This document shows positions 1-7,332 of a stretch of DNA of 10,820 nt, piece by piece. The stretch comes from Tannerella sp. (GTDB taxonomy: Bacteria; Bacteroidota; Bacteroidia; Bacteroidales; Tannerellaceae), in the NCBI GenBank assembly GCA_031267485.1, contig JAIRYY010000300.1:1-10820 (forward strand), given 5' to 3'. Position numbers and translations under genes: made by a program. How positions within the stretch are numbered: position 1 is the stretch's first letter; every line of letters begins with the position of its first letter. The notes below the pieces were generated by a model that was not told where the DNA came from, searched no databases, and saw only the letters and a list, made by a program, of their open reading frames with translations.

Positions 1-35
1 TCTTTTTTTTAAATATATATTGAAATTTGTCGACA

Positions 36-64
36 CAAAGATATAAAAAAAATTAAATATCAAA
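36..64 (-). promoter_or_regulatory. Possible leftward promoter for a gene beyond the left edge
   Basis: Read on the minus strand, positions 36-43 give TATCTTTG, a perfect match to the Bacteroidetes -7 element TAnnTTTG. A TTTG that could serve as -33 lies at 61-64, 17 bases upstream. The surrounding 60 bases are very AT-rich and hold no gene. This suggests a divergent gene whose start lies left of the window, but that gene is not visible, so the call depends on motif matching alone. Confidence 0.35.
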
Positions 65-69
65 CTTTT

Positions 70-103
70 TTTGCTTCGCGACCGGCTCTTTTATTTACTT
101 TTG
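70..103 (+). promoter_or_regulatory. Bacteroidetes-type promoter, distal, upstream of the glycosyltransferase
   Basis: TTTG at 70-73 and TACTTTTG at 96-103 match the primary sigma factor consensus of Bacteroidetes (TTTG / TAnnTTTG) with a 22-base spacer. Transcription would begin near 110 and leave a leader of about 158 bases before the glycosyltransferase start. In that leader ATCTGTT at 122-128 can pair with AACAGAT at 181-187, and the overlapping TGTTCG (125-130) with CGAACA (175-180), so it may fold into alternative stems. No stable small gene is evident there. Confidence 0.45.
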
Positions 104-237
104 CAGCGGAAAAAACTGAAAATCTGTTCGCAAACTTTGTGATGGTTGACAATATTATAACCTCGACGGATTTCCGAACAAACAGATACGCCTTATGAAA
201 AACATGGAAGCCGGTGCGGAAAAGAAAATAAAATGCG

Positions 238-245
238 TATCTTTG
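238..245 (+). promoter_or_regulatory. Proximal -7 element of the glycosyltransferase gene
   Basis: TATCTTTG is a perfect TAnnTTTG match and would start transcription near 252, about 16 bases before the ATG at 268. No good TTTG -33 box is present at the right distance. It may be a weaker second promoter or may need an activator. Together with the element at 70-103 it would make a tandem promoter pair. Confidence 0.4.
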
Positions 246-267
246 TGCGGTTAAATTTGAGCGAGGA

Positions 268-1218
268 ATGGATATATCGATTGTAATACCTTTGTATAAC
301 GAAGCGGAGTCGCTTCCTGAATTGCATGAATGGATAAAACGTGTGATGGACGAAAGCGGGTTTTCTTATGAGATTATTTTCGTGGACGACGGCAGCACGG
401 ATGAATCGTGGAATATAATTGAGGCGTTGAATGGAAAGGCGCCGGAGGTGAAAGGAATCCGGTTTCGCCGGAATTATGGCAAATCGCCTGCGCTTCAATG
501 CGGGTTTCAGCGTGCACAGGGTGATGTTGTCGTCACAATGGATGCCGATTTGCAGGACAGCCCGGACGAGATACCGGAACTTTACCGCATGATAAGGGAA
601 GATGGGTATGACCTCGTTTCCGGCTGGAAGAAAAAACGCTATGACAACAAACTGACGAAAAATCTTCCGTCTAAACTGTTTAACGCTACGGCGCGGAAGT
701 TCTCCGGCGTCAATCTGCATGATTTTAACTGCGGGCTGAAGTCGTACAATAAAGAGGTCATTAAGAACATCGAAGTTTATAACGACATGCACAGATACAT
801 CCCGTATTTGGCGCGGATTGCCGGATTTTACAAGATAGGGGAGAAAGTTGTTCAGCATCAGGCCCGCAAGTACGGGAAGACGAAATTCGGGATAAGCCGT
901 TTCTTCAACGGTTATCTGGACCTTATCACACTTTGGTTTACGTCGAAGTTCGGCAAGAAGCCGATGCATATTTTCGGACTTTGGGGCAGTGTCATGTTCT
1001 TTATCGGGTTTGTCGCTTTAGTTGTCGTGCTTGCCGCCAAACTGATGTCTATCATTGATGGCGATTTGCGTCCGCTGGTCACAAATTCGCCCTATTTTTA
1101 TATTTCACTTGCGGCGATGATTATCGGCACCCAGCTTTTCCTTGCCGGTTTTATAGGCGAACTCATTTCACGCAATGCGCCTAACCGGAACAGATATAAG
1201 ATTGAAAAGGAAATATGA
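268..1218 (+). CDS. Family 2 glycosyltransferase, polyprenyl-phosphate sugar transferase type (DPM1/GtrB-like)
   Basis: The 316-residue product is a membrane-anchored GT-A fold glycosyltransferase of family GT2. Visible motifs are an N-terminal nucleotide-binding strand starting MDISIVIPLYNE, VDDGSTD at 39-45, the metal-binding DAD at 92-94 followed by LQDSPDEIPEL, and a RKYGKTKF segment near 200-207 like the RxxGxSK motif of GtrB and ArnC relatives. Two hydrophobic segments at about 234-258 and 277-300 are the usual C-terminal membrane helices. Such enzymes move a sugar from a nucleotide donor to undecaprenyl (or dolichyl) phosphate at the inner membrane, for later use in glycan or protein decoration. 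The particular sugar cannot be read from sequence. The start at 268 lies shortly after a -7 element and gives the full conserved N-terminus. The gene is single and converges on the kinase downstream, with a terminator between. Confidence 0.9.
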   Translation: MDISIVIPLYNEAESLPELHEWIKRVMDESGFSYEIIFVDDGSTDESWNIIEALNGKAPEVKGIRFRRNYGKSPALQCGFQRAQGDVVVTMDADLQDSPDEIPELYRMIREDGYDLVSGWKKKRYDNKLTKNLPSKLFNATARKFSGVNLHDFNCGLKSYNKEVIKNIEVYNDMHRYIPYLARIAGFYKIGEKVVQHQARKYGKTKFGISRFFNGYLDLITLWFTSKFGKKPMHIFGLWGSVMFFIGFVALVVVLAAKLMSIIDGDLRPLVTNSPYFYISLAAMIIGTQLFLAGFIGELISRNAPNRNRYKIEKEI

Positions 1219-1221
1219 ACG

Positions 1222-1274
1222 AAAAAACGGGCAGACTCCCCTACCCCGTACGGGAATCGGCCCCGTTTTTTTTT
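1222..1274. terminator. Bidirectional intrinsic terminator between convergent genes
   Basis: AAAAAACGGG at 1222-1231 pairs with CCCGTTTTTT at 1262-1271, and inside it GACTCCC (1234-1240) pairs with GGGAATC (1252-1258) apart from one mismatch. The stem is flanked by an A-tract on one side and a T-tract on the other, so it yields a U-tract in transcripts from either direction. It starts a few bases after the glycosyltransferase stop and touches the kinase stop, so it fits termination of both. Confidence 0.8.
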
Positions 1275-2364
1275 ACAGCCATTCATTCATAAAGGAATCC
1301 ATTTCCGCTGCGTGTTCTTCCAGGCTTTGCAGCAGTTTGAACTGCGCTTTTGTGCGCTGCAGATTATGTTCGGGATGATGTATTTTATAATATGTATCGC
1401 CGTTGATATAGTCGGTGAAAAAGCGCACGGCCTGCATGTAGGTGAGTAGCCGCCCGCCGTACGGGAGCAGGCATATTTCCGTCGGAGTGAGGAACGAACG
1501 GGCCGTTTCCATGTAACCGCGCGTGTAGGACTTGAATATTTCCATGTTGACGTTCACGCGGTTCAGGTCCGCATCGTCTTCCGCTCCCGTGTTTGCGCCC
1601 GTGCGGATGAAATCGCCGATGTCCGAAAGGACGTATCCCGGCATCACCGTATCCAGGTCGATGACGCACAATACTTTCCCGCTGATATCGTCGAACAGGA
1701 TGTTGTTTACTTTCGTGTCGCAGTGGTTGATGCGTTTTTTAAGTTTGCCTTCGCGGTACAGTTCCTCCTGAACACACATGGCTTTCGCACGTTTTTCAAT
1801 CTCGTCAACGAGATTCGCCACGCTGTCCGACCGTCCCGCAACATCCGTTTTCAGGGCGTCGCGGAATTGCTGCAGGCGAAATTCCATGTTGTGAAAATTG
1901 GGAATCGTTTCTCCAAGCGTGCCGTCGGGAATATCCGCAAGCATCGACTGAAAATCTCCAAACGCCTTTCCCGCCTCGTAAGACAGCTCCGGAGTGATTT
2001 CCTCCAGACTTTTGCTGCCGGGAATCATCAGGCACACGCGCCAGTAATTTTCACCGTCATAATAATATTGTCTGCCGTCTTTTGCCGGCAGGAAAGTAAG
2101 AACCTTGCGGTCTATATCCGTTTCGCCGCGTTCTTCCAGTTTTTTCCGGATGTGCGACGTTACAATCCGTATATTGTCCTGCAGCATGTCCACATTCGTG
2201 AAAATAAGGTGATTGATGCGTTGCAGTATGTATTCTGCCGTTCCGGATGCGGTTGTAATCTTCAACGTATCATTGATATGTCCATTGCCGAAAGGAGTTG
2301 CATCCACCGCATTTTCTTCCGGGATGAAATGCGACAGTATCTGTAAATAAGCCTCTTTAGTCAT
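1273..2364 (-). CDS. APH-family sugar kinase, NahK-like (N-acetylhexosamine 1-kinase type)
   Basis: The 363-residue cytoplasmic protein belongs to the aminoglycoside phosphotransferase/choline kinase fold. It shows a glycine-rich nucleotide loop (FGNGHIND, 25-32), the catalytic segment INHCDTKVNN (212-221, probable base D216) and the magnesium-binding VIDLDTVMPG (234-243). The HCDTK-type loop and overall length match the branch containing N-acetylhexosamine 1-kinase, which phosphorylates GlcNAc or GalNAc at C1. Relatives in Bacteroidetes are often just called phosphotransferases, and the substrate here is not proven. The start at 2364 is preferred over an ATG at 2472 because a perfect promoter (2397-2427) lies between them, and the extra 36 residues would be AT-rich leader rather than protein. 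It is divergent from the pectin operon and probably separately expressed. Confidence 0.8.
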   Translation of the reverse strand: MTKEAYLQILSHFIPEENAVDATPFGNGHINDTLKITTASGTAEYILQRINHLIFTNVDMLQDNIRIVTSHIRKKLEERGETDIDRKVLTFLPAKDGRQYYYDGENYWRVCLMIPGSKSLEEITPELSYEAGKAFGDFQSMLADIPDGTLGETIPNFHNMEFRLQQFRDALKTDVAGRSDSVANLVDEIEKRAKAMCVQEELYREGKLKKRINHCDTKVNNILFDDISGKVLCVIDLDTVMPGYVLSDIGDFIRTGANTGAEDDADLNRVNVNMEIFKSYTRGYMETARSFLTPTEICLLPYGGRLLTYMQAVRFFTDYINGDTYYKIHHPEHNLQRTKAQFKLLQSLEEHAAEMDSFMNEWL

Positions 2365-2396
2365 AATATTATAGGTTGTGTTGTTAATATTCGCTG

Positions 2397-2427
2397 CAAA
2401 TATAGTGCAAGCCGGGAGCAATACAAA
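2397..2427 (-). promoter_or_regulatory. Consensus promoter of the kinase gene
   Basis: On the minus strand the sequence has TTTG (2424-2427), a 19-base spacer and TATATTTG (2397-2404), a full match to the Bacteroidetes housekeeping promoter. Transcription would begin near 2390, giving a leader of about 26 bases before the ATG at 2364. This placement decides the start codon of the kinase. Confidence 0.75.
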
Positions 2428-2490
2428 ATAAACGGGTTTATTTTTGCCTGCCGGACGCGTTTTGGGGCGCATGCAGCGCTGCCGGACATG

Positions 2491-2520
2491 CCGTGTATGT
2501 ATTTACATGGTTTTCATACA
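2491..2520. promoter_or_regulatory. Dyad-rich operator candidate upstream of the PL11 operon
   Basis: Two nested inverted repeats overlap here. CCGTGTA (2491-2497) and TACATGG (2504-2510) are related by symmetry with one wobble and a 6-base gap. TGTATG (2494-2499) and CATACA (2515-2520) form a perfect repeat with a 15-base gap. The block lies about 75-100 bases before the PL11 ATG, in the 229-base gap between divergent genes. No perfect TAnnTTTG for the operon is present (best is TAATTTTA at 2551-2558, without a clear -33), which is in line with activator-dependent transcription of a polysaccharide operon. That it binds a regulator is inference. Confidence 0.35.
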
Positions 2521-2593
2521 ATAATCCAGCGTGAGGTGTGAAAGATTGCCTAATTTTATGCCCTGATTCGCATGTGATAAATAAAATATAATT

Positions 2594-4414
2594 ATGGTAA
2601 AGCGATTGAATTTAATTATTTTGTTTGTATCTGTAAGCATTGCGTCCTTTTCGCAGCGACAGATGGAGTATTTGGACCGGGGACTTGTCGCTGTGAAAGC
2701 GGCTGACGGAGTTTTCCTGAGCTGGCGCCTGCTGGACGGCGATTCTTCCGGCGAGTCATTCAATATCTATAAAAACGGCGTCCTGCTGAATCAGCAGCCG
2801 CTATCGGAAGCGACCTGTTATACGGATGAAAACGGAACGGTTTCGGACAGATATGCCGTCAAAACATTATCCGGCAAAGTCGCGGCTGAGTCAAAAACGG
2901 TCAGCCCCTGGGAACAGCCGTATAAAATCATACGGATGAACAGGCCCGAAGCGCCGGAAGCCGGGACTCCCGAACCCGGACGCAATGCGCCGGCTTATTT
3001 GCCGAATGATTGCGGCGTGGGAGATTTGGATGGAGACGGCGAATATGAAATTGTAGTTAAGTGGAATGCGCGTGCGCGCGATAATTCGCACGAGGGCATG
3101 ACCGACAATGTATATCTTGACGCTTATAAACTGGACGGAACGCAGCTGTGGCGAATTGATTTGGGGAAGAACATCCGCGCCGGAGCGCATTATACGCAGT
3201 TTATGGTATATGACCTGGACGGAGACGGAATTGCGGAAATTGCCTGTAAAACGGCTCCGGGCACGATTGACGGACGGGGTGAAGCCGTTCTTTTGGACAG
3301 GGATGACCCGAATATGAATTATCGCAACGAAAAAGGACATGTCATAGACGGGCCTGAATATCTGACCGTTTTCAACGGGAAGACGGGCGCTGCCGCGACG
3401 ACGATTCCATACAATCCTCCGCGCGGCAACGATTTGAGAGCCATTTGGGGAGATGCCGGCGGCAACCGCTCCGACCGTTATCTCGCCTGTATCGCTTATC
3501 TGGACGGCAAACATCCCTCGCTGGTGATGTGTCGCGGATATTATACAAGAGCCGTGCTCGCCGCTTACGATTTCAAAGACGGCAAACTGACGGAACGCTG
3601 GGTCTATGATTCCGGTTTGCAGAAAGACACGAAAAATACCGCTTACGGCCAGGGCAATCACAGTATTGCCGTCGGGGATACGGACGGGGATGGCTGCGAC
3701 GAAATTATTTATGGCGGAGCGGCGATTGACCATGATGGCGTTTTGATGTATTCTACCGGTCTGGGGCATGGCGACGCCCATCATCTTTCGGATTTGAATC
3801 CCGACCGCAAGGGGCTGGAATTTTTCACCGTACATGAGTCAAAACCCAATCCGGCAGGCGTGGAACTTCGTGATGCACGGACGGGAGAACTGCTTTTCGG
3901 GAGACCGACAACGATTGATGTGGGGCGCGGACTTGCCGCCGACATAGACCCCCGTTATCGCGGCTTTGAATTTTGGAGTTCCGCTTCCGACAGTGTTTAT
4001 AACATAAACGGTGAAGTTATTTCCACTCAAAAACCCAGCGTCAATTTCCGCATATATTGGGATGGCGACCTGCAGGACGAATTGCTGGACGGAACAAAAA
4101 TCGCGAAATGGAACGGAAACGGAACCGATTTGCTGGTCGATTTCAAGACCTGCGGAGCTGCGTCCATCAATGGGACTAAAAACAATCCCTGCCTGAGCGC
4201 CGATTTATTGGGAGACTGGCGCGAGGAAGCCATTTATTATAACCAGGAAGAACCGGATAAACTGATGATATTCACAACCGTTATCCCTACTCAGTATCGC
4301 CTGCCGGCGCTGATGCAGGACCCTGTTTACCGTCTGAGCGTCGCCTGGCAGAATGTCGCCTATAATCAGCCTCCCCATTTGGGATTTTATATCGGGGACG
4401 GTATTCATCCATGA
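2594..4414 (+). CDS. Rhamnogalacturonan lyase, polysaccharide lyase family 11
   Basis: The 606-residue protein starts with a signal peptide (about 1-20, cleavage likely at SFS|QRQ) and therefore works outside the cytoplasm. A short N-terminal beta domain (about 22-105) is followed by the family's beta-propeller. The propeller carries repeated calcium-binding loops DLDGDG (144-149 and 207-212) and DTDGDG (362-367), plus conserved blocks such as AGAHYTQFMVYD, YGQGNHSIAVGD and GLGHGDAHHLSD. PL11 enzymes cleave the rhamnose-(1,4)-galacturonic acid linkage of the rhamnogalacturonan I backbone by beta-elimination, leaving an unsaturated galacturonic acid end. The length is normal for the family. 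The ATG at 2594 follows an A/T-rich leader without a Shine-Dalgarno site, as is usual in Bacteroidetes. It is the first gene of a three-gene operon, and the next start lies 31 bases after its stop. Confidence 0.94.
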   Translation: MVKRLNLIILFVSVSIASFSQRQMEYLDRGLVAVKAADGVFLSWRLLDGDSSGESFNIYKNGVLLNQQPLSEATCYTDENGTVSDRYAVKTLSGKVAAESKTVSPWEQPYKIIRMNRPEAPEAGTPEPGRNAPAYLPNDCGVGDLDGDGEYEIVVKWNARARDNSHEGMTDNVYLDAYKLDGTQLWRIDLGKNIRAGAHYTQFMVYDLDGDGIAEIACKTAPGTIDGRGEAVLLDRDDPNMNYRNEKGHVIDGPEYLTVFNGKTGAAATTIPYNPPRGNDLRAIWGDAGGNRSDRYLACIAYLDGKHPSLVMCRGYYTRAVLAAYDFKDGKLTERWVYDSGLQKDTKNTAYGQGNHSIAVGDTDGDGCDEIIYGGAAIDHDGVLMYSTGLGHGDAHHLSDLNPDRKGLEFFTVHESKPNPAGVELRDARTGELLFGRPTTIDVGRGLAADIDPRYRGFEFWSSASDSVYNINGEVISTQKPSVNFRIYWDGDLQDELLDGTKIAKWNGNGTDLLVDFKTCGAASINGTKNNPCLSADLLGDWREEAIYYNQEEPDKLMIFTTVIPTQYRLPALMQDPVYRLSVAWQNVAYNQPPHLGFYIGDGIHP

Positions 4415-4445
4415 TGCAATGAATTTGCATGCAATCACGATAAAA

Positions 4446-7322
4446 ATGGAACACAAAAGACTGATAACAATATTCATGCTTTTTGCCCTGATGAGCGGTT
4501 TAACCGGCTGTGGAGAATCGACGCGCAGCCGCAATTCCGAAACGGGAAAAATCGAATGGCCGGAAGTTACCGGGGAAACGAAGCCCTGGACAAGATGGTG
4601 GTGGCACGGAAGCGCCGTTACCGAAGAGGGTCTTACCGCAGCGCTCGAAGCATACCGGGATGCGGGATTGGGAGGCGTGGAGATCACGCCGATTTACGGC
4701 GTCCGCGGAAAGGAAGACCTGTTCATCGAATTTCTTTCTCCGGAGTGGATGGACAAACTCGCGTATACGCTCAAAGAGGCGCAGCGGCTTGGCCTGGGCG
4801 TTGACCTGGCCAACGCGTCGGGATGGCCTTTCGGCGGCCCCTGGGTGGATGACGAAACAGCCTGCAAATATATGGTTTCGAAAGTATATAAGGTGCAGGG
4901 AGGCCAGAAACTGACGGAAGCAGTCGAATACATCCAGCAGCCGATAGTCCGCACGGCCGGCAGTAAACGGGTTACAATAAAAGACATTAAAGAGCCGGTG
5001 ACGGCGAACTCCAATCTGCAGGAATATGCGTTCGACCAGGTGCGCTATGAAAAGAAACTGCCGGTTATTGCCGTAACTGCCGGCAGGAACGGCGAGGACG
5101 GTTTTACGGAATCCATAGACCTCACGGACAGGGTCGCCGACGGCAGGCTCGAATGGACTGCTCCCGAGGGCGAATGGACGGTATGCGCACTTTTTCTGGG
5201 TCATCACGGTAAAATGGTGGAACGCGCGGGCCCCGGCGGCGAAGGCAATGTAATCGACCATTTTTCCGCGGAAGCGCTGGAGAAATATCTGACCCGGTTT
5301 GATGAGGCTTTTAAGGGGCGCGACCTCGGTTACCTGCGTTATTTCTTCAACGATTCGTATGAGGTGGACGACGCACAGGGGGAATCGAACTGGACGCCGG
5401 AGTTTTTTGCCGGATTCAGGGAACTGAACGGCTACGAACTGAAAGAACATCTGCCGGCTTTGCTGGGATTGGATACCGAAGAAAAAAACAGCCGGGTAAT
5501 ATACGATTACCGCGCGGCCATCAACGGCCTGCTGCTTGAGAAATATACCCGGAACTGGCAGCGCTGGGCGGCCGGACAGGGCAAGGGGATCCGGAATCAG
5601 TCACACGGCTCGCCGGGCAATCTGCTCGACCTGTATGCGGCAAGCGATGTGCCCGAAATAGAGGGGAACGACATCGTGAATCTCAAGAGCGCCCCTTCGG
5701 CGGCGCACGTGACAGGAAAGAAACTCATTTCGTCCGAATCGGCCACCTGGCTGGGCGAACATTTCGAGTCAACATTGGGTGACGTTAAATCGAACATCGA
5801 CAGGTTCCTGCTGGCCGGGGTAAATCATGTTTTCTACCACGGCACGGCCTACTCTCCGACGGACGCCGCATGGCCGGGCTGGCTGTTCTATGCGGCCGTT
5901 CATTTTGAGCCGGCCAACAGTTTTCACGACGATTTCGGAGCGGTCAACCGTTCTGTGGCGCGTGCACAGAGTTTCCTGCAGTCCGGCAGGCCATCGAACG
6001 ATATCCTGGTGTACTATGCGATTGCCGACGAATGGTCGGCTCCGTCCCGCAGCATGCTCCGGCACACACATACCAACACGGTTTTTCAGGGAATCAGGGA
6101 ATACGTGAATGAGCTTACGGAAAACGGTTACACCTGGGATGCCATATCGGACAGACAGCTGCTTGATGTGTTGTACCGCAATTCCACGCTGCATACGGGC
6201 GGCAACAGTTACAAAACCATCCTGGCGCCTGCAACGCACTACATGCCCGCCGCAACGTTCGAAAAATTAATGTCTCTGGCGCACGACGGCGCTACCGTAT
6301 TATTCTGTAAAGAGCTTCCGGCGGATGTGCCGGGGCTGGCCGGCCTTGAACCGTCGCGCAGGAAGATGGTTTCACTGAAGGAAAATCTCTCTTTTGAGCA
6401 AAACGGCCGTATCCGGATTGCCGGGCATGGCAAAGGGCGCATCATTGTTTCGGATGATATAACCGCGCTCATGGCCGAAGCCGGCGTCGTTCCCGAAAGC
6501 ATGTATGCGGCCGGACTTCAATGCATCCGGCGAATCAGGGACGACGGCAATTTTTACTATTTCATCCTGAACGCATCCGAAAAACCGTTTGAAGGATGGC
6601 TCACGCTCAACGCGGATTATGGCTCTGCCGCGTTATACAACCCGATGACCGGCGCCGACGGCTATGCCAGTACACGCGGGAACAACGGCCAAACGGAACT
6701 GTATGTACAGATGAAACCGCGCGAATCGCTGATAGTCGAAACATTCAAAGGCAGGCGTTCCGGCGCCGCATATCCCTTTTACGAACTTTCCGGCGAAGCG
6801 GTTGCAGTTTCCGGAAACTGGGATATTTCTTTCGTGAAAGGCGGGCCGGTACTCCCGGCAGCATTATCGGTTAACGCGCCGGTACTATGGAACAGTTACG
6901 GCGGAGAATATGCCGCCTTCTCCGGGACGGCGGCATATACGGCCCGGATACCGTCTTTGCCGTCCACTCCCGATGCCTGGCTTCTGGACCTCGGCGAAGT
7001 TCACGAGAGCGCCTCAGTGCATATTAACGGAAAATATGTGGGGACGCTCGTCAACAGCCCGTACAGCCTTGAAATACCTGCCGGAGCGCTGAAAGGCGGC
7101 GACGAACTGACGGTAAGGGTGTCGAACCTGATGGCCAACCGGATAGCCGAGCTCGACAAAAGAGGCGTGGAATGGAAAATCTTCTACAACACCAATATCA
7201 ACGCACGGTTCAGGGAAAATACGGGAACAGACGGCAAATTCTCGGCCAAAGGCTGGACGCCCAAAGATTCCGGACTTTCGGGGCCGGTAACATTAACGCC
7301 ATTAGTATTAAAAAACAAATAA
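4446..7322 (+). CDS. Alpha-L-rhamnosidase, glycoside hydrolase family 106, lipoprotein
   Basis: From the ATG at 4446 the product has 958 residues and opens with a textbook lipoprotein signal, charged MEHKR, a hydrophobic core and lipobox LTGC with the lipidated cysteine at 22. It should therefore be anchored in the outer membrane, facing the periplasm or the surface. Family GH106 hallmarks include RWWWHGSAVTEEGL (50-63), GGVEITPIYG (76-85), ASGWPFGGPWV (124-134), YFFNDSYE (299-306) and SSESATWLGEHFEST (429-443) in the long catalytic region, and a C-terminal jelly-roll domain (about 780-895, with DLGEVHESASVHINGKYVG). GH106 enzymes remove rhamnose, including rhamnose exposed at chain ends of rhamnogalacturonan oligosaccharides. 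In-frame ATGs at 4353 and 4419 also exist. The first would overlap the lyase gene, and both blur the signal peptide. GH28 begins 10 bases after the stop. Confidence 0.92.
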   Translation: MEHKRLITIFMLFALMSGLTGCGESTRSRNSETGKIEWPEVTGETKPWTRWWWHGSAVTEEGLTAALEAYRDAGLGGVEITPIYGVRGKEDLFIEFLSPEWMDKLAYTLKEAQRLGLGVDLANASGWPFGGPWVDDETACKYMVSKVYKVQGGQKLTEAVEYIQQPIVRTAGSKRVTIKDIKEPVTANSNLQEYAFDQVRYEKKLPVIAVTAGRNGEDGFTESIDLTDRVADGRLEWTAPEGEWTVCALFLGHHGKMVERAGPGGEGNVIDHFSAEALEKYLTRFDEAFKGRDLGYLRYFFNDSYEVDDAQGESNWTPEFFAGFRELNGYELKEHLPALLGLDTEEKNSRVIYDYRAAINGLLLEKYTRNWQRWAAGQGKGIRNQSHGSPGNLLDLYAASDVPEIEGNDIVNLKSAPSAAHVTGKKLISSESATWLGEHFESTLGDVKSNIDRFLLAGVNHVFYHGTAYSPTDAAWPGWLFYAAVHFEPANSFHDDFGAVNRSVARAQSFLQSGRPSNDILVYYAIADEWSAPSRSMLRHTHTNTVFQGIREYVNELTENGYTWDAISDRQLLDVLYRNSTLHTGGNSYKTILAPATHYMPAATFEKLMSLAHDGATVLFCKELPADVPGLAGLEPSRRKMVSLKENLSFEQNGRIRIAGHGKGRIIVSDDITALMAEAGVVPESMYAAGLQCIRRIRDDGNFYYFILNASEKPFEGWLTLNADYGSAALYNPMTGADGYASTRGNNGQTELYVQMKPRESLIVETFKGRRSGAAYPFYELSGEAVAVSGNWDISFVKGGPVLPAALSVNAPVLWNSYGGEYAAFSGTAAYTARIPSLPSTPDAWLLDLGEVHESASVHINGKYVGTLVNSPYSLEIPAGALKGGDELTVRVSNLMANRIAELDKRGVEWKIFYNTNINARFRENTGTDGKFSAKGWTPKDSGLSGPVTLTPLVLKNK

Positions 7323-7332
7323 AACAAATGTC

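Noticed and set aside
142..254. Two tiny overlapping open frames (142-198 and 195-254) in the glycosyltransferase leader
   Set aside because: At 18 and 19 codons, with no recognisable product and a -7 promoter element inside the second, chance is the simplest explanation.
193..969. Minus-strand open frame of 258 codons opposite the glycosyltransferase
   Set aside because: It is antisense to a clear GT2 gene with intact motifs, and its translation has no recognisable domain. It reflects codon bias of the opposite strand.
2365..2472. Extended start of the kinase at 2472
   Set aside because: The extension covers a perfect promoter (2397-2427) and adds 36 residues before the conserved N-terminus.
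2891..3835. Minus-strand open frame of 314 codons opposite the PL11 lyase
   Set aside because: It lies fully within a well-supported lyase gene, has no family motif and no promoter of its own.
4353..4445. Upstream in-frame starts for the rhamnosidase at 4353 and 4419
   Set aside because: The first overlaps the lyase coding region by 62 bases, and both bury the clear lipoprotein signal that begins at 4446.
4500..5450. Minus-strand open frame of 316 codons opposite the rhamnosidase
   Set aside because: Antisense to conserved GH106 blocks, arginine- and phenylalanine-rich without a recognisable fold, so taken as a shadow.
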